Assembly (NCBI RefSeq): GCF_900091515.1
Contig: NZ_LT607410.1
Span: forward strand, 5,580,001 to 5,644,000
DNA: 64,000 nucleotides
Direction: 5' to 3'
Origin: Micromonospora purpureochromogenes
Lineage (GTDB): Bacteria; Actinomycetota; Actinomycetes; Mycobacteriales; Micromonosporaceae
Positions 16,229 through 25,400 of the stretch are shown piece after piece. The notes under the pieces were generated by a model that worked only from the letters and a program-made list of their open reading frames with translations, had not been told where the DNA came from and searched no databases. Position numbers and translations under genes: made by a program. Positions within the stretch are counted from its first letter, which is position 1. Each line of letters starts with the position of its first letter.

Positions 16229-18972
16229 GGCGTTCTCCGGTGCGGCGCGGCAACGGGCGCTTCGCCGGGGCGGTCGGGTCGTGGCGGGCCGCGCTGCGGA
16301 TCGCCCGCCGGGAGGCGCGCCGGGCGCGCGGGCGTACCGCCCTGGTGCTGGCGATGATCACGCTGCCGGTGCTGGCGCTGACCTTCGTCGCGGTCAGCTA
16401 CGACATGTCCGCGCTCACCCGGGGTGAACGCGCCGCGCAGCGGCTCGGCGCCGCCGACGCCGAGCTGCGCTGGATCGCCGACACCGCGGTGGCGCAGGAC
16501 CCGTGGGGCGACAGCGCCTTCCCGGTCGGGGACGACGCGCCGCGCAACCGCCCGGTCACCGCCGAGGAGGTCGGCGCGCTGCTGCCGGCCGGCAGCCGGG
16601 TCGCCCGGGTGCGCTGGTGGGTGCCGTTCGAGGTACGCATCGACGACGACCTCGTGGCTTTCAACGGCCGGTCGCTCGACCTGGCCGACCCGCTCGCCCG
16701 GTCGACGGCCCGGCTGCGGGCCGGCCGGACGCCCACCGGCCCCGACGAGATCGCGGTCAGCGCCCGGGCGTTGCGCCGCCTCGGCGCCGAGGTGGGCGAG
16801 CGGGTGACGCTGGCCGACGGCTCCCGGAGCTACGCCGTGGTCGGCGTGGTGGAGTTTCCCGACGACCTGACCGAGGTGGTCGCGCTGCACCCGGCGGCGG
16901 CGCCCCTGCCGGACAGCGCGGCGGAGGAGAGCTGGCTGGTCGACCTGCCGGGACCGGTGGACGAGACGCTGACCGACCGGCTCAACGCGCACGGCATCAC
17001 GATCAGCGCGCGGACACCGGTCCCCGGCGTGGCCGTCGTCGAGACCGACCTGACCCGTACGCCGGTTCCGGGCGACGCCGAGGAGACCGGCACGCTGGTC
17101 CTGGTCGGCGGGCTCGGCCTGCTGGAGGTCGTGCTGATGGTCGGGCCGGCCTTCGCGGTCGGCGTCCGCCGACGGCGCCGGGACCTCGCCCTGGTGGCGG
17201 TGGTCGGCGGCGACGCGGCCCACCTGCGCCGGATCGTGCTCGCCGACGGGGTGGTGCTGGGCGCCGGCGGTGCGGCGCTCGGGCTCGCGCTCGGCATCGC
17301 CGCCGCGTTCGCCGGTCGGCCGCTGGTCGAGCAGTACCTCTTCGGTGCCCGCGGCGGCGGCTACCGGGTCTTCCCGGCGGCGCTGGCCCTGATCGCGGCG
17401 GTGGCCGTGCTGGCCGGGGTGCTGGCCGCGCTCGCCCCGGCCTGGGCCGCGGCCCGGCAGGACGTGGTGGCGGGCCTGGCCGGCCGCCGCACCGTTGCGC
17501 CGCACCGCCGCCGCTGGCTCGTGCTCGGCGCGGCGCTGACCGTCGTCGGGTCCGCGATCGCCGCGTTCGGAGCGCAGCGCAGCGGACCGACGGTGATCCT
17601 CGCCGGGCTGACCCTCGGCGAGCTGGGGTTGGTCTTCGCCACTCCCACGCTGATCGGGCTGCTCGCCCGGGCCGGCCGGGCGCTGCCACTGGCGCCGCGG
17701 ATCGCGCTGCGCGACGCCAGCCGCAACCGCTCCTCGGCGGGCCCGGCCATCTCCGCGGTGATGGCCGCGGTTGCCGGCAGCGTCGCCCTCGGCGGCTACG
17801 TCGCCAGCGACGACGCCCGCAGCCGCGCCGACTGGCAGCCCGGTATCCCGCCCGGTCACGTGCTGCTGCTGCTGCGGTCCCCGCCGGCGAACGGGGCGGG
17901 CCTGCCGCCGGTGCCCGCCGTCGCCGACCGGGTGCGGGCCGTGCTCCCCGCCGGCTCGGTCGGCCCGGTCGACGTGCCGATCTGCGCGGTGCCCCGCAAG
18001 CCCGACGACTACTGCAACGTCACCCCGATGCTGCCGCCCGAGCAGGTCTGCCCGTTCGAGGCGGAGGTGTTCCGGTCGGCCGCCGTTCGGCAGCGCGCCC
18101 TGGCGGACCCGCGCTGCCGGCGGCCGACGCCGAGCCCTGAGGGGATGTACCTGCCGGTGCTGGTGGACGACGGGGCCGTGCTGCCGGCGCTCACCGACGC
18201 CCCGCCGGACGAGGTGGCGCGGGCGACAGCCGTGCTGCGGGCCGGCGGAGTGGTGGTGACCGATCCGCGCTACCTGGTCGACGGGACGGTGGCGGTCACG
18301 GCCGACCGGGCGTCCCAGGATCCCGGTCCGCCGGCGAGCACCACCGTGGCCGCCCCCGGGTACGTGCTGCGCGGTGGCCTGCCGGTCGACCGGCTGGTGC
18401 TCTCCGCCCCGACGGCGACGAGGCTCGGCCTGGCCGCCCAACACCTCGGCTACGCGGTGCAGACCGACGGCACGCCGAGCGCCGCCCAGCAGCGGCGTCT
18501 CGCCGCCGAGCTGCGGTCGCTGGTCCCGGTGCTGGTCGAGGTGGAGTCGGGGCCGCCGGCGTCGGACCAGCGACCGCTGCTGCTCCTGCTGGCGCTCGGC
18601 GCCGGCGTGATCACCCTGGGCGCGGCCGGCACGGCCACCGGGCTCGCCGCGGCGGAGGGCCGCCGGGACCTGTCCACGCTCGCCGCCGTCGGCGCCAGCC
18701 CGGGGGTACGCCGGGTGCTCTCCCTCTGCCAGGCCGGAGTGATCGCCGGCCTCGGCTCGGTGCTGGGCATCGTGGCCGGCCTCGGCTCGGCGGTGATCAT
18801 CCTGACCTCGATCAACCGCCAGTACGCCGAGGCCTGGCCGGTGGAGACCCCGTACCCGGTGGTGGTGCCCTGGCCGACCCTCGGGGTGCTGGTGGTGGTG
18901 CCGCTGGTGGCGATGCTCGGCGCGGGCCTGTTCACCCGGTCCCGGCTGGCGGTGGAGCGGCGGCTGGACTAG
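16225..18972 (+). CDS. FtsX-like ABC transporter permease
   Basis: A 915-residue membrane protein in the ten-helix layout seen in Gram-positive antimicrobial-peptide exporters: an N-terminal helix (ALVLAMITLPVLALTFVAV), a large extracytoplasmic region, a first FtsX block (residues about 285-480), two further helices, a second extracytoplasmic region containing several Cys (PICAVPRKPDDYCN, EQVCPFEAE, DPRCRRP), and a last FtsX block near 785-910. It partners the ATPase upstream. The substrate is unknown; PadR control suggests export of a toxic compound or peptide. Confidence 0.92.
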   Translation: MRRSPVRRGNGRFAGAVGSWRAALRIARREARRARGRTALVLAMITLPVLALTFVAVSYDMSALTRGERAAQRLGAADAELRWIADTAVAQDPWGDSAFPVGDDAPRNRPVTAEEVGALLPAGSRVARVRWWVPFEVRIDDDLVAFNGRSLDLADPLARSTARLRAGRTPTGPDEIAVSARALRRLGAEVGERVTLADGSRSYAVVGVVEFPDDLTEVVALHPAAAPLPDSAAEESWLVDLPGPVDETLTDRLNAHGITISARTPVPGVAVVETDLTRTPVPGDAEETGTLVLVGGLGLLEVVLMVGPAFAVGVRRRRRDLALVAVVGGDAAHLRRIVLADGVVLGAGGAALGLALGIAAAFAGRPLVEQYLFGARGGGYRVFPAALALIAAVAVLAGVLAALAPAWAAARQDVVAGLAGRRTVAPHRRRWLVLGAALTVVGSAIAAFGAQRSGPTVILAGLTLGELGLVFATPTLIGLLARAGRALPLAPRIALRDASRNRSSAGPAISAVMAAVAGSVALGGYVASDDARSRADWQPGIPPGHVLLLLRSPPANGAGLPPVPAVADRVRAVLPAGSVGPVDVPICAVPRKPDDYCNVTPMLPPEQVCPFEAEVFRSAAVRQRALADPRCRRPTPSPEGMYLPVLVDDGAVLPALTDAPPDEVARATAVLRAGGVVVTDPRYLVDGTVAVTADRASQDPGPPASTTVAAPGYVLRGGLPVDRLVLSAPTATRLGLAAQHLGYAVQTDGTPSAAQQRRLAAELRSLVPVLVEVESGPPASDQRPLLLLLALGAGVITLGAAGTATGLAAAEGRRDLSTLAAVGASPGVRRVLSLCQAGVIAGLGSVLGIVAGLGSAVIILTSINRQYAEAWPVETPYPVVVPWPTLGVLVVVPLVAMLGAGLFTRSRLAVERRLD

Positions 18973-19013
18973 CGGGGGTGTCGTCGGGCCCGCCGAACCG
19001 GCAGACTGGCGGC

Positions 19014-19505
19014 GTGTCCGTCCTGGGAACCCTCACGCGTCGACTCGGTCACCACGCGTGGTTCGGCGCCACCATGCGCCTGCTCGTCCCCGCCGACCGC
19101 GCGGTCGGACGGCTCACCCGCGGCCGGGTGGTCGCGCTCGGGCTGATCCCCTCGCTGGTCATCACCACCACCGGCCGCCGCTCCGGCCAGCCCCGCAGCA
19201 ACCCCCTGCTGTACGTGCCGGACGGCGACGCGTACGTGGTGATCGGGTCGAACTGGGGGCAGCAGCACCAGCCGGGCTGGGCGATGAACCTGCTCGCCGA
19301 CCCGAACGCCGAGGTGGACGTGAAGGGACGCCGGATCGCGGTCCGCGCCGAGGTGGCCACCGGCGCCGAGCGGGAGCGGCTGTGGCGGCTGCTGGTCACC
19401 GAGTGGCCGGCGTACCGGACGTACGTCGAGCGGGCCGGCGGCCGGGAGATCCAGATCTTCCGGCTGGTGCCGACCGGCGGACCGGTCGGCGACGCGCCGG
19501 ACTGA
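19014..19505 (+). CDS. Nitroreductase/deazaflavin (F420)-dependent oxidoreductase family protein
   Basis: A 163-residue split-beta-barrel protein of the Ddn-like family: LVITTTGRRSGQPRSNPLLYVPDGDAYVVIGSNWG, then HQPGWAMNLLADPNAEVDVKGR and LWRLLVTEWPAYRTYVERAGGREIQIFRL. Members use F420H2 to reduce quinones or nitro compounds, and this organism group makes F420 (established for actinobacteria). The GTG at 19014 has CAGACT exactly 6 nt upstream, consistent with a leaderless mRNA. The substrate is unknown. Confidence 0.9.
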   Translation: MSVLGTLTRRLGHHAWFGATMRLLVPADRAVGRLTRGRVVALGLIPSLVITTTGRRSGQPRSNPLLYVPDGDAYVVIGSNWGQQHQPGWAMNLLADPNAEVDVKGRRIAVRAEVATGAERERLWRLLVTEWPAYRTYVERAGGREIQIFRLVPTGGPVGDAPD

Positions 19506-19593
19506 CCCGGGCGCGGCGGCCCGGCGCGGCGGCCGGCGCTGGCTAGGGTGCGGTGTACCGACGGTGCGCGGACCGTGACGGAGGTGGTACCCG

Positions 19594-20331
19594 GTGGGCG
19601 TCAGCAGCACCGAGATCGGCACCGAGGAGCACCTCGACGATCCACGGTGGCGGGTCGCCGAGCGGGTGGCCGAGGCGGCCCGGCGGCGGTTCCCGGCGGA
19701 CATCCTGGCGGTGGCGGTGCACGGCCCGCTGGCGCACGGCGACGACGACGGCGGTGGGGACCGCGAGGTCGGCCTGCTGCTGGCCACCTACCGGGCCGCA
19801 GTCGGCCCGGAGCCGTCGACCCGGCGGGTGGACGGCGTGCTGGTCGACCTCACCGTGGCCGGCGCGGAGGAGTACCTGCGGCAGGCCCGGGCACTGACCG
19901 CGCTCTGGCCATTGACCGCCGACCGGTACGTCACCACCACCGCCCTGTACGACCCGACCGGCTGGCTGCGCACCCTGCGCGACGAGCACCTGGGCCGGTT
20001 GGCCCGGGCCCGCCCGGCGGAGTTCAGCACCGCCGCCCGGCAGGCCTGGTACCGGGGCTGCGCGGCGCACGCCCGGGCGGCCCGGCTCGCCGAGTGGTAC
20101 GAGACCGACCAGGCGCTGCTGATGCTCGGCGAGGCGCGGCTCGCGGCGGCCACGGTGACCGGGCTGCTCACCCGCACCTACTTCCGCGATCCCGGCGACG
20201 CGGTCCGGCGTACCGGGCTGGCCGGCGTCGACATGACCGAGGTGGGCGCGGTGCTGCGCCGGCAGGCCGACGAACTGGCCGCCCGCGGCCGCCCCGTCGA
20301 CGGCACCGTCGACGACCTCCTCACCCCCTGA
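19594..20331 (+). CDS. Nucleotidyltransferase-like protein
   Basis: A 245-residue protein. The N-terminal part resembles a minimal nucleotidyltransferase fold (ILAVAVHGPLAHGDDDGGGDREVGLLL stands where GSxAxGxxxxxSDIDLL is expected), then GVLVDLTVAGAEEYL. The C-terminal half is helical (ARAARLAEWYETDQALLMLGEARLAAA). The canonical GS pair is replaced by GP and the DxD by DREV, so catalytic activity is doubtful. A kanamycin-nucleotidyltransferase-like fold is possible. The GTG at 19594 has GGAGG upstream. Confidence 0.7.
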   Translation: MGVSSTEIGTEEHLDDPRWRVAERVAEAARRRFPADILAVAVHGPLAHGDDDGGGDREVGLLLATYRAAVGPEPSTRRVDGVLVDLTVAGAEEYLRQARALTALWPLTADRYVTTTALYDPTGWLRTLRDEHLGRLARARPAEFSTAARQAWYRGCAAHARAARLAEWYETDQALLMLGEARLAAATVTGLLTRTYFRDPGDAVRRTGLAGVDMTEVGAVLRRQADELAARGRPVDGTVDDLLTP

Positions 20332-20358
20332 CCACCCCCCACCCCACCCGTGCGCCCT

Positions 20359-20412
20359 CTTTCAGAGAAAGAGTGGCTATTCCGCGTCGGATAGCCACTC
20401 TTTCTCTGAAAG
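20359..20412. terminator. 22-bp perfect hairpin between convergent genes
   Basis: 20359-20380 (CTTTCAGAGAAAGAGTGGCT...) pairs perfectly with 20391-20412 around a 10-nt loop. It is much richer in A+T than its surroundings. It lies 27 nt after the nucleotidyltransferase stop and 61 nt before the end of the converging VIT1 gene, so it can terminate both. Each arm also contains a small internal inverted repeat (CTTTC/GAAAG). Confidence 0.85.
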
Positions 20413-20420
20413 TGCGCGCT

Positions 20421-20460
20421 CGGAGGGGGTGTGAGGGGGTGTGAGGGGGTGTGAGGGGTG
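20421..20460. repeat. 10-bp G-rich tandem repeat
   Basis: Three to four copies of GTGAGGGGGT-like units follow one another directly after the 22-bp hairpin. They form a G-rich tract on the plus strand up to the end of the VIT1 gene. Confidence 0.8.
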
Positions 20461-20473
20461 CGGGGGGAGGGGG

Positions 20474-21190
20474 TCAGCCGAGGCCGCCTTGGATGCCGAT
20501 GAGGGCGCCGACGAGGTAGGTGGCGGCGGCGGCGGCGGTGCCGAGCAGGAGTTGGCGCAGGCCGCTGGTCCACCAGGGGCGGTTGGTGAACCGGGCGACG
20601 ATCGCCCCGGCCACGAAGAGCCCCACCGCGCCGACGCCGAGGGCCAGCCAGAGGCTGGTGTAACCGAGCAGGTAGGTCAGCAGCGGCACCAGCGCCCCGA
20701 CCGAGAAGCAGAGGAACGACGAGGTCGCCGCCGACCAGGGGCTGGGCTGCTCGTCGGGGTCGACGCCCAACTCCTCCCGGACGTGCACCCGCAGCGCCTC
20801 CTCCGGATTGCGCCGGACCGCCTCGGCGACCTGGGTGGCGAGGTCGCGGGGCAGGCCCCGGGCGACCCACGCGTCGGCCAGCTCGCGGGCCTCCGCCTCG
20901 GGGTGCCGCTCCAGCTCGCGTCGTTCCTTGGCCACCTCGGCGGCGACCTGCTCGTTGGCCGAGCGGACGCTGGTGTACTCCCCCAGCCCCATCGAGATGG
21001 CGCCGGCGACCAGGCCGGCGGTGCCGGTGAGCACGATGCTGCGTGGGGAGACGCCACCGCCGCCGACGCCCGCGATCAGGGCGATGTTGGTGACCAGCCC
21101 GTCCATCGCGCCGAAGACGGCCGGCCGCAGCCAGCCGCCGGACACGTCCGCGTGGTGCGCCTCGCGCAGCGCGGCCGGGGTCTCGGTCAC
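20474..21190 (-). CDS. VIT1/CCC1 family iron/manganese transporter
   Basis: A 238-residue membrane protein. Signature segments are [48 protein letters not shown] and a cytoplasmic Glu/Arg-rich helix region ([24 protein letters not shown]), then [26 protein letters not shown] and two C-terminal helices. The family exports Fe2+ or Mn2+ by H+ antiport, into vacuoles in yeast and plants. The GTG at 21190 overlaps the map stop (GTGA); the start gives a normal-length protein. An upstream extension is not supported. Confidence 0.92.
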   Translation of the reverse strand: MTETPAALREAHHADVSGGWLRPAVFGAMDGLVTNIALIAGVGGGGVSPRSIVLTGTAGLVAGAISMGLGEYTSVRSANEQVAAEVAKERRELERHPEAEARELADAWVARGLPRDLATQVAEAVRRNPEEALRVHVREELGVDPDEQPSPWSAATSSFLCFSVGALVPLLTYLLGYTSLWLALGVGAVGLFVAGAIVARFTNRPWWTSGLRQLLLGTAAAAATYLVGALIGIQGGLG

Positions 21191-22044
21191 GGCAGGGTCA
21201 GGATCTCGTAACCGTCGTCGGTGACGACGATGGTGTGCTCGAACTGTGCCGTCCACCTGCGGTCCTTGGTGACCACCGTCCAGCCGTCGTCCCACATGTC
21301 GTACTGGTAGGTGCCGAGGGTGATCATCGGCTCGACGGTGAAGGTCATCCCCGGCTCCATGATGTCGGTCGGGCGCGGGCTGTCGTAGTGCGGCACGTAG
21401 AGGCCGCTGTGGAAGGCCTCGCCGATGCCGTGACCGGTGAAGTCCCGCACCACGCCGTAGCCGAACCGCTTGGCGTACGACTCGATGACCCGGCCGATCA
21501 CGTTGATCTGGCGGCCCGGCTTGACCGCCTTGATGCCGCGCATCATCGCCTCGTGGGTGCGCTCGACCAGCAGCCGGGCCTCCTCGCCGACCTCCCCGAC
21601 GCAGAACGTCGCATCGGTGTCGCCGTGCACCCCGTCGAGGTACGCCGTGACGTCGACGTTGATGATGTCGCCGTCCTGGAGCACGGTCGAGTCGGGGATG
21701 CCGTGGCAGATCACCTCGTTGAGGCTGGTGCAGCAGGACTTCGGGAAGCCCTTGTAGCCCAGGGTCGACGGGTACGCGCCGTGGTCGACGAGGAACTCGT
21801 GCACCACCCGGTCGATCTCGTCGGTGGTCACCCCCGGCTTGCAGTGCTCACCGGCGAGCTGGGTCGCCTGGGCGGCGAGCCGACCGGCGACCCGCATCTT
21901 CTCGATGGTCTCCGGGGTCTGCACGTGCGAGCCACGCCACTCCTGCGGACGCTTCTTGCCCACGTACTCCGGACGGACGATGTGGCCAGGAACCGCTCGC
22001 CACGGGGAGAGCGTGCCTGGGGTCAGCGGCGCACGGACGGTCAT
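21187..22044 (-). CDS. map: Methionine aminopeptidase, type I
   Basis: A 285-residue enzyme with the N-terminal extension common in actinobacterial MetAP1c (residues 1-45). Metal-binding and active-site segments: [38 protein letters not shown] (Asp ligands), [17 protein letters not shown] (His), [10 protein letters not shown] (Glu) and [18 protein letters not shown] (Glu). It removes initiator Met. The ATG at 22044 has TAGGCT exactly 6 nt upstream, so the mRNA is probably leaderless. It is coupled to the VIT1-type gene. Confidence 0.96.
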   Translation of the reverse strand: MTVRAPLTPGTLSPWRAVPGHIVRPEYVGKKRPQEWRGSHVQTPETIEKMRVAGRLAAQATQLAGEHCKPGVTTDEIDRVVHEFLVDHGAYPSTLGYKGFPKSCCTSLNEVICHGIPDSTVLQDGDIINVDVTAYLDGVHGDTDATFCVGEVGEEARLLVERTHEAMMRGIKAVKPGRQINVIGRVIESYAKRFGYGVVRDFTGHGIGEAFHSGLYVPHYDSPRPTDIMEPGMTFTVEPMITLGTYQYDMWDDGWTVVTKDRRWTAQFEHTIVVTDDGYEILTLP

Positions 22045-22104
22045 GGCGACAGCCTATCGCCGAGCCCCGCGGTGACCCCCGCCACGGCCGGGCCGCGACG
22101 GTTG

Positions 22105-22133
22105 TTGCCGTGCGCATACGGCTGTGCCATTGT
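22105..22133 (+). promoter_or_regulatory. Promoter of the leaderless STAS gene
   Basis: TTGCCG (22105-22110), 17 nt, then CATTGT (22128-22133). The expected start of transcription coincides with the GTG at 22140. Confidence 0.55.
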
Positions 22134-22139
22134 GGCTGC

Positions 22140-22454
22140 GTGGATCAAGGAGGAGCACCTCCCGTCTTCTCCGTGAGCGCGGAGCTCGACGGAGACCACC
22201 TCCACGTCCTGGTGACCGGCGAGGTCGACATGGCGACCGCCGACACCATGCTCCAGACCGCCCTGCGCGAACCCGCCGCGGGGGTCACGCTGGACCTGCG
22301 GGCCGTGACGTTCTTCGACTCGGCCGCCATCCACGCCGTCGTCCGGCTCGCCCAGCGCGTCCCCGGCCGGCTGGCCGTGCTGCCGTCCCGGCAGGTCGCC
22401 CGGGTGCTGGAGATCTCCGGCCTCGGCGAGCAGGACTGGTTGCGCCGGGAGTGA
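22140..22454 (+). CDS. STAS-domain anti-sigma factor antagonist
   Basis: About 104 residues, a lone STAS domain: FSVSAELDGDHLHVLVTGEVDMATADTM, VTLDLRAVTFFDSAAIHAVVRLA and GRLAVLPSRQVARVLEISGL. The Ser in FFDSAA is the residue phosphorylated by RsbW-type kinases in this family. It converges tail-to-tail with a protein that carries both an RsbW-like kinase and a PP2C phosphatase domain, its likely partner. The GTG at 22140 is chosen because a promoter ends exactly 6 nt before it. GTG 22110 and GTG 22173 are alternatives; the latter would remove the first strand. Confidence 0.9.
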   Translation: MDQGGAPPVFSVSAELDGDHLHVLVTGEVDMATADTMLQTALREPAAGVTLDLRAVTFFDSAAIHAVVRLAQRVPGRLAVLPSRQVARVLEISGLGEQDWLRRE

Positions 22455-22481
22455 CCGGCGCCGGGTGCCCGGGGGCCGGGC

Positions 22482-25400
22482 TCAGTCCCGCAGCCGCCGG
22501 GTCAGTCGCACTTCCGTCCCGTCCGCCCCCCGGCTGACCGTCAGCTCGCCCAGCGCCTGGATCAGCGCCAGCCCCCGGCCGCGAAAGCCCGCCCCGGTCG
22601 ACTCGCGCCACTGGCCGCTGTCGCGCACCGTCGCCATCACCGTCCGGTCGGCGATGGTCACCTCGACGCTGATCGTCGGGTCGGTGGGCGCGACCGGGTG
22701 CTCGATCGCATTCGCGGCGGCCTCGGAGACCGCCACGGTCAGGTCGAACAGGTCGGTCTCGCCGACCCGGTGGGCGACCAGGAAGTCCTCCAGCCGCTTG
22801 CGCAGCACGCTGAGCCGGGTCGGATCGGCCGGCAGCCGCAGCGCGAACCGGTTGAGCTCGACGGCCTGCAGCGCCAGCACCGCGACGTCGTCGTGCCGGG
22901 TCCGCTCGGCGACCCGCTCCACCACGGCGTCGATGAGGTCGGCGACGTGCTCGCCGCGCCCGGCGGCGTCCCGGCGGAGCTGGGCCAACGCCTCGTCGAT
23001 GCCCACCTGCCGGTCCTCGACCAGCCCGTCGGTGTAGAGGAGCAGCCGACCGCCGGGGGCCAGTTCGCCCTCGACGGTGCGGTACGTGGTGCCGGCGATG
23101 GCGCCGATGGGCGGGCCGAGCGCCGCCTCGTGCAGGAACGCCACGTCGTCTCCTCGGATCAGCAGGGGGGACGGATGGCCGGCGCTGGCGTACCGCAGCC
23201 GGCCGGTGCGCGGAGAGAACCAGAGGCACACCACGGTGGCGAAGGACTGGCGCTCGGTCGAGCCGACCAGCCGGTTCAGCCGGGTCAGCGACTCCCCCGG
23301 GTCGTAGCCCTCCAGCAGGTACGCCCGCAGCCCGTTGCGCAGCTGGCCCATCGCGGCGGCGGCCTGGACACCCTTGCCGACCACGTCACCGATGACCAGC
23401 ACGACCTCGTCGTCGGCGACCCCGATCACGTCGTACCAGTCGCCACCGACCTCCACGTCGGCGCTGCCGGGCAGGTAGCGGCTGGCCACCACCGCGCCGG
23501 GCAGCTGGGGCAGCGTCCGGGGCAGCAGGCTGTGCTGGAGGGTGGTGGCGATGCGGTGCTCGGCCTCGTAGAGCTGGGCGTTCTCCAGGCGTACCCCGAC
23601 CAGGCGGGCCAGTTCGGTGAGCGCGGCCTGCTCGGTGCCGTTGCCCTCGTGATGCCACACCCGCAGCTCGCCGAGCTGCGCGCCGGCGGTGCCGGTCAGC
23701 GGCAGCACGTGCGACGGCTCGGCCGGGACGGTCCCGCCGGCGTCGACCTCGTGGCGGGCGCCGGCGGTGGTGACGAGCACCCGGGCCGCCTCGGCGAGGC
23801 TGAGCGCGTGCCGGGCGGCGACCTGCACCACCTCGGCGGTGGACCGGGCCGTGTTGACCGCCACCGCCGCGTCGGCCAGCGCCCGGAGCCGGCGGATGAT
23901 CTCACCGCGCAGCTGGCCCAGCTCGACGTTGGCCCGGACCCGGGCGATCAGCTCCTGCCCGGAGAAGGGCTTGGTCAGGTAGTCGTCGGCGCCGACGGAC
24001 AACCCGGCGACCGCCTCGGCGGAGCCGGCCCGGGCGGAGAGCAGCACGATCGGCACGTGCCGGGTCCGCGGGTTCGCCCGCAGCGCGGTGACCAGGCCGA
24101 AGCCGTCCAGCCGGGGCATCATCACGTCGGTCAGCACCAGGTCGAAGGAGCTTTCCACCGCCTGTTCGAGCGCCGCCACGCCGTCGGGCACCGCCACCAC
24201 CTCGTACGCCGCGCCGAGCAGCCGGGTGACGTGTTCGCGCAGGTCGGCGTTGTCGTCGGCGAGCAGGATCCGGCCGGTCCCCGCGGTCACCGCCCGGTCG
24301 TCCGGCTTCGCCGGTTGCGCGATGTCGCCGCCGTCGCCCCAGATCGCGGTCTCCGCGACGTAGAGCCGGGCCTGCTGCGGCTCGGCCAGCGGGGCCGGCG
24401 CGCCGCTGGCGACCCGGTCGGCGGGCAGGTGCGCGGAGCCGAACGGGACCGTCACGGTGAAAGTGCTGCCCTCGTCCACCCGGCTGCTCGCCACCACCCG
24501 GCCGCCGTGCATCTCGACCAGCTCGCGGACCAGCGCCAGGCCGATCCCGGTGCCCTCGTGGGTACGCGAGCGCACGCCGGGCACCCGGTGGAAGCGCTCG
24601 AAGACGTGCGGCAGCTCCTCGGGCACGATGCCGACGCCGGTGTCACTGACCTCCAGCCGGGCGACGCCGTCGACCGCCCGGATCCGCACCCGGATCTCGC
24701 CGTCGAAGGTGAACTTCAGCGCGTTCGACACCAGGTTGAGGACGATCTTCTCCCACATGTCCCGGTCGACGAAGATCGGCCCGGGCAGCGGCGGGCAGTC
24801 GACCACCAGGCTCAGCCCGGCCCGCGCGGCGGCCGAGCGGAAGGTGCTCACCAGCCGGGAGGTGTAGTCGGCCAGGTCGGTCGGCTGGTAGTGGGCGGCC
24901 AGCCGGCCGGACTCCAGCCGGGAGAAGTCGAGCACCGTGTTGACCAGCTTGAGCAGGCGCAGCGCGTTGCGGTGCATCATCGTCAGCCGGTCGTTGTACG
25001 CCGGGGACAGCGCCGGATCGGCGAGCAGCTCCTCCAGCGGCCCGAGGACCAGGGTCAGCGGAGTGCGGAACTCGTGGCTGACGTTGGCGAAGAAGTTGGT
25101 CTTGGCGCGGTCGAGCGCGGCCAGTTCGGCGGCGCGGGCCCGCTCCTGGGCGTACGCCCGCTGCTGCCCGACGGCCCGGGAGATCTGCGCGGCGACCAGG
25201 TCGAATAAGTTGCGGTACTCGTCGCCGAGCAACAGCCGCCGGGAGACGCCGACGACCAGCACCCCGGCCCGCTCGTTGGTGGCGGTCAGCGGCAGCACCA
25301 GGGCCCGGTCGGCGGCCTCCGGCGGCACCGTGCCGAACAGGTCGGCCACCTCGATCTCGGCGGCGACGCCCTCCTCGGCGACCCGGAGCAGCGTGGGGGG

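Noticed and set aside
14788..18444. 1218-codon open frame on the minus strand opposite the PadR-ABC exporter
   Set aside because: Arg/Gly/Pro/His-rich product with no motif; the plus strand carries clear PadR, ATPase and FtsX signatures with coupled starts.
19594..20331. Idea that the nucleotidyltransferase-like gene plus a neighbour form a MNT/HEPN toxin-antitoxin pair
   Set aside because: No HEPN partner lies next to it; the upstream gene is a deazaflavin-type reductase, and the key catalytic motif is degenerate.
22698..25208. Long plus-strand frame opposite the fused signalling protein
   Set aside because: Antisense shadow; all domain signatures are on the minus strand.
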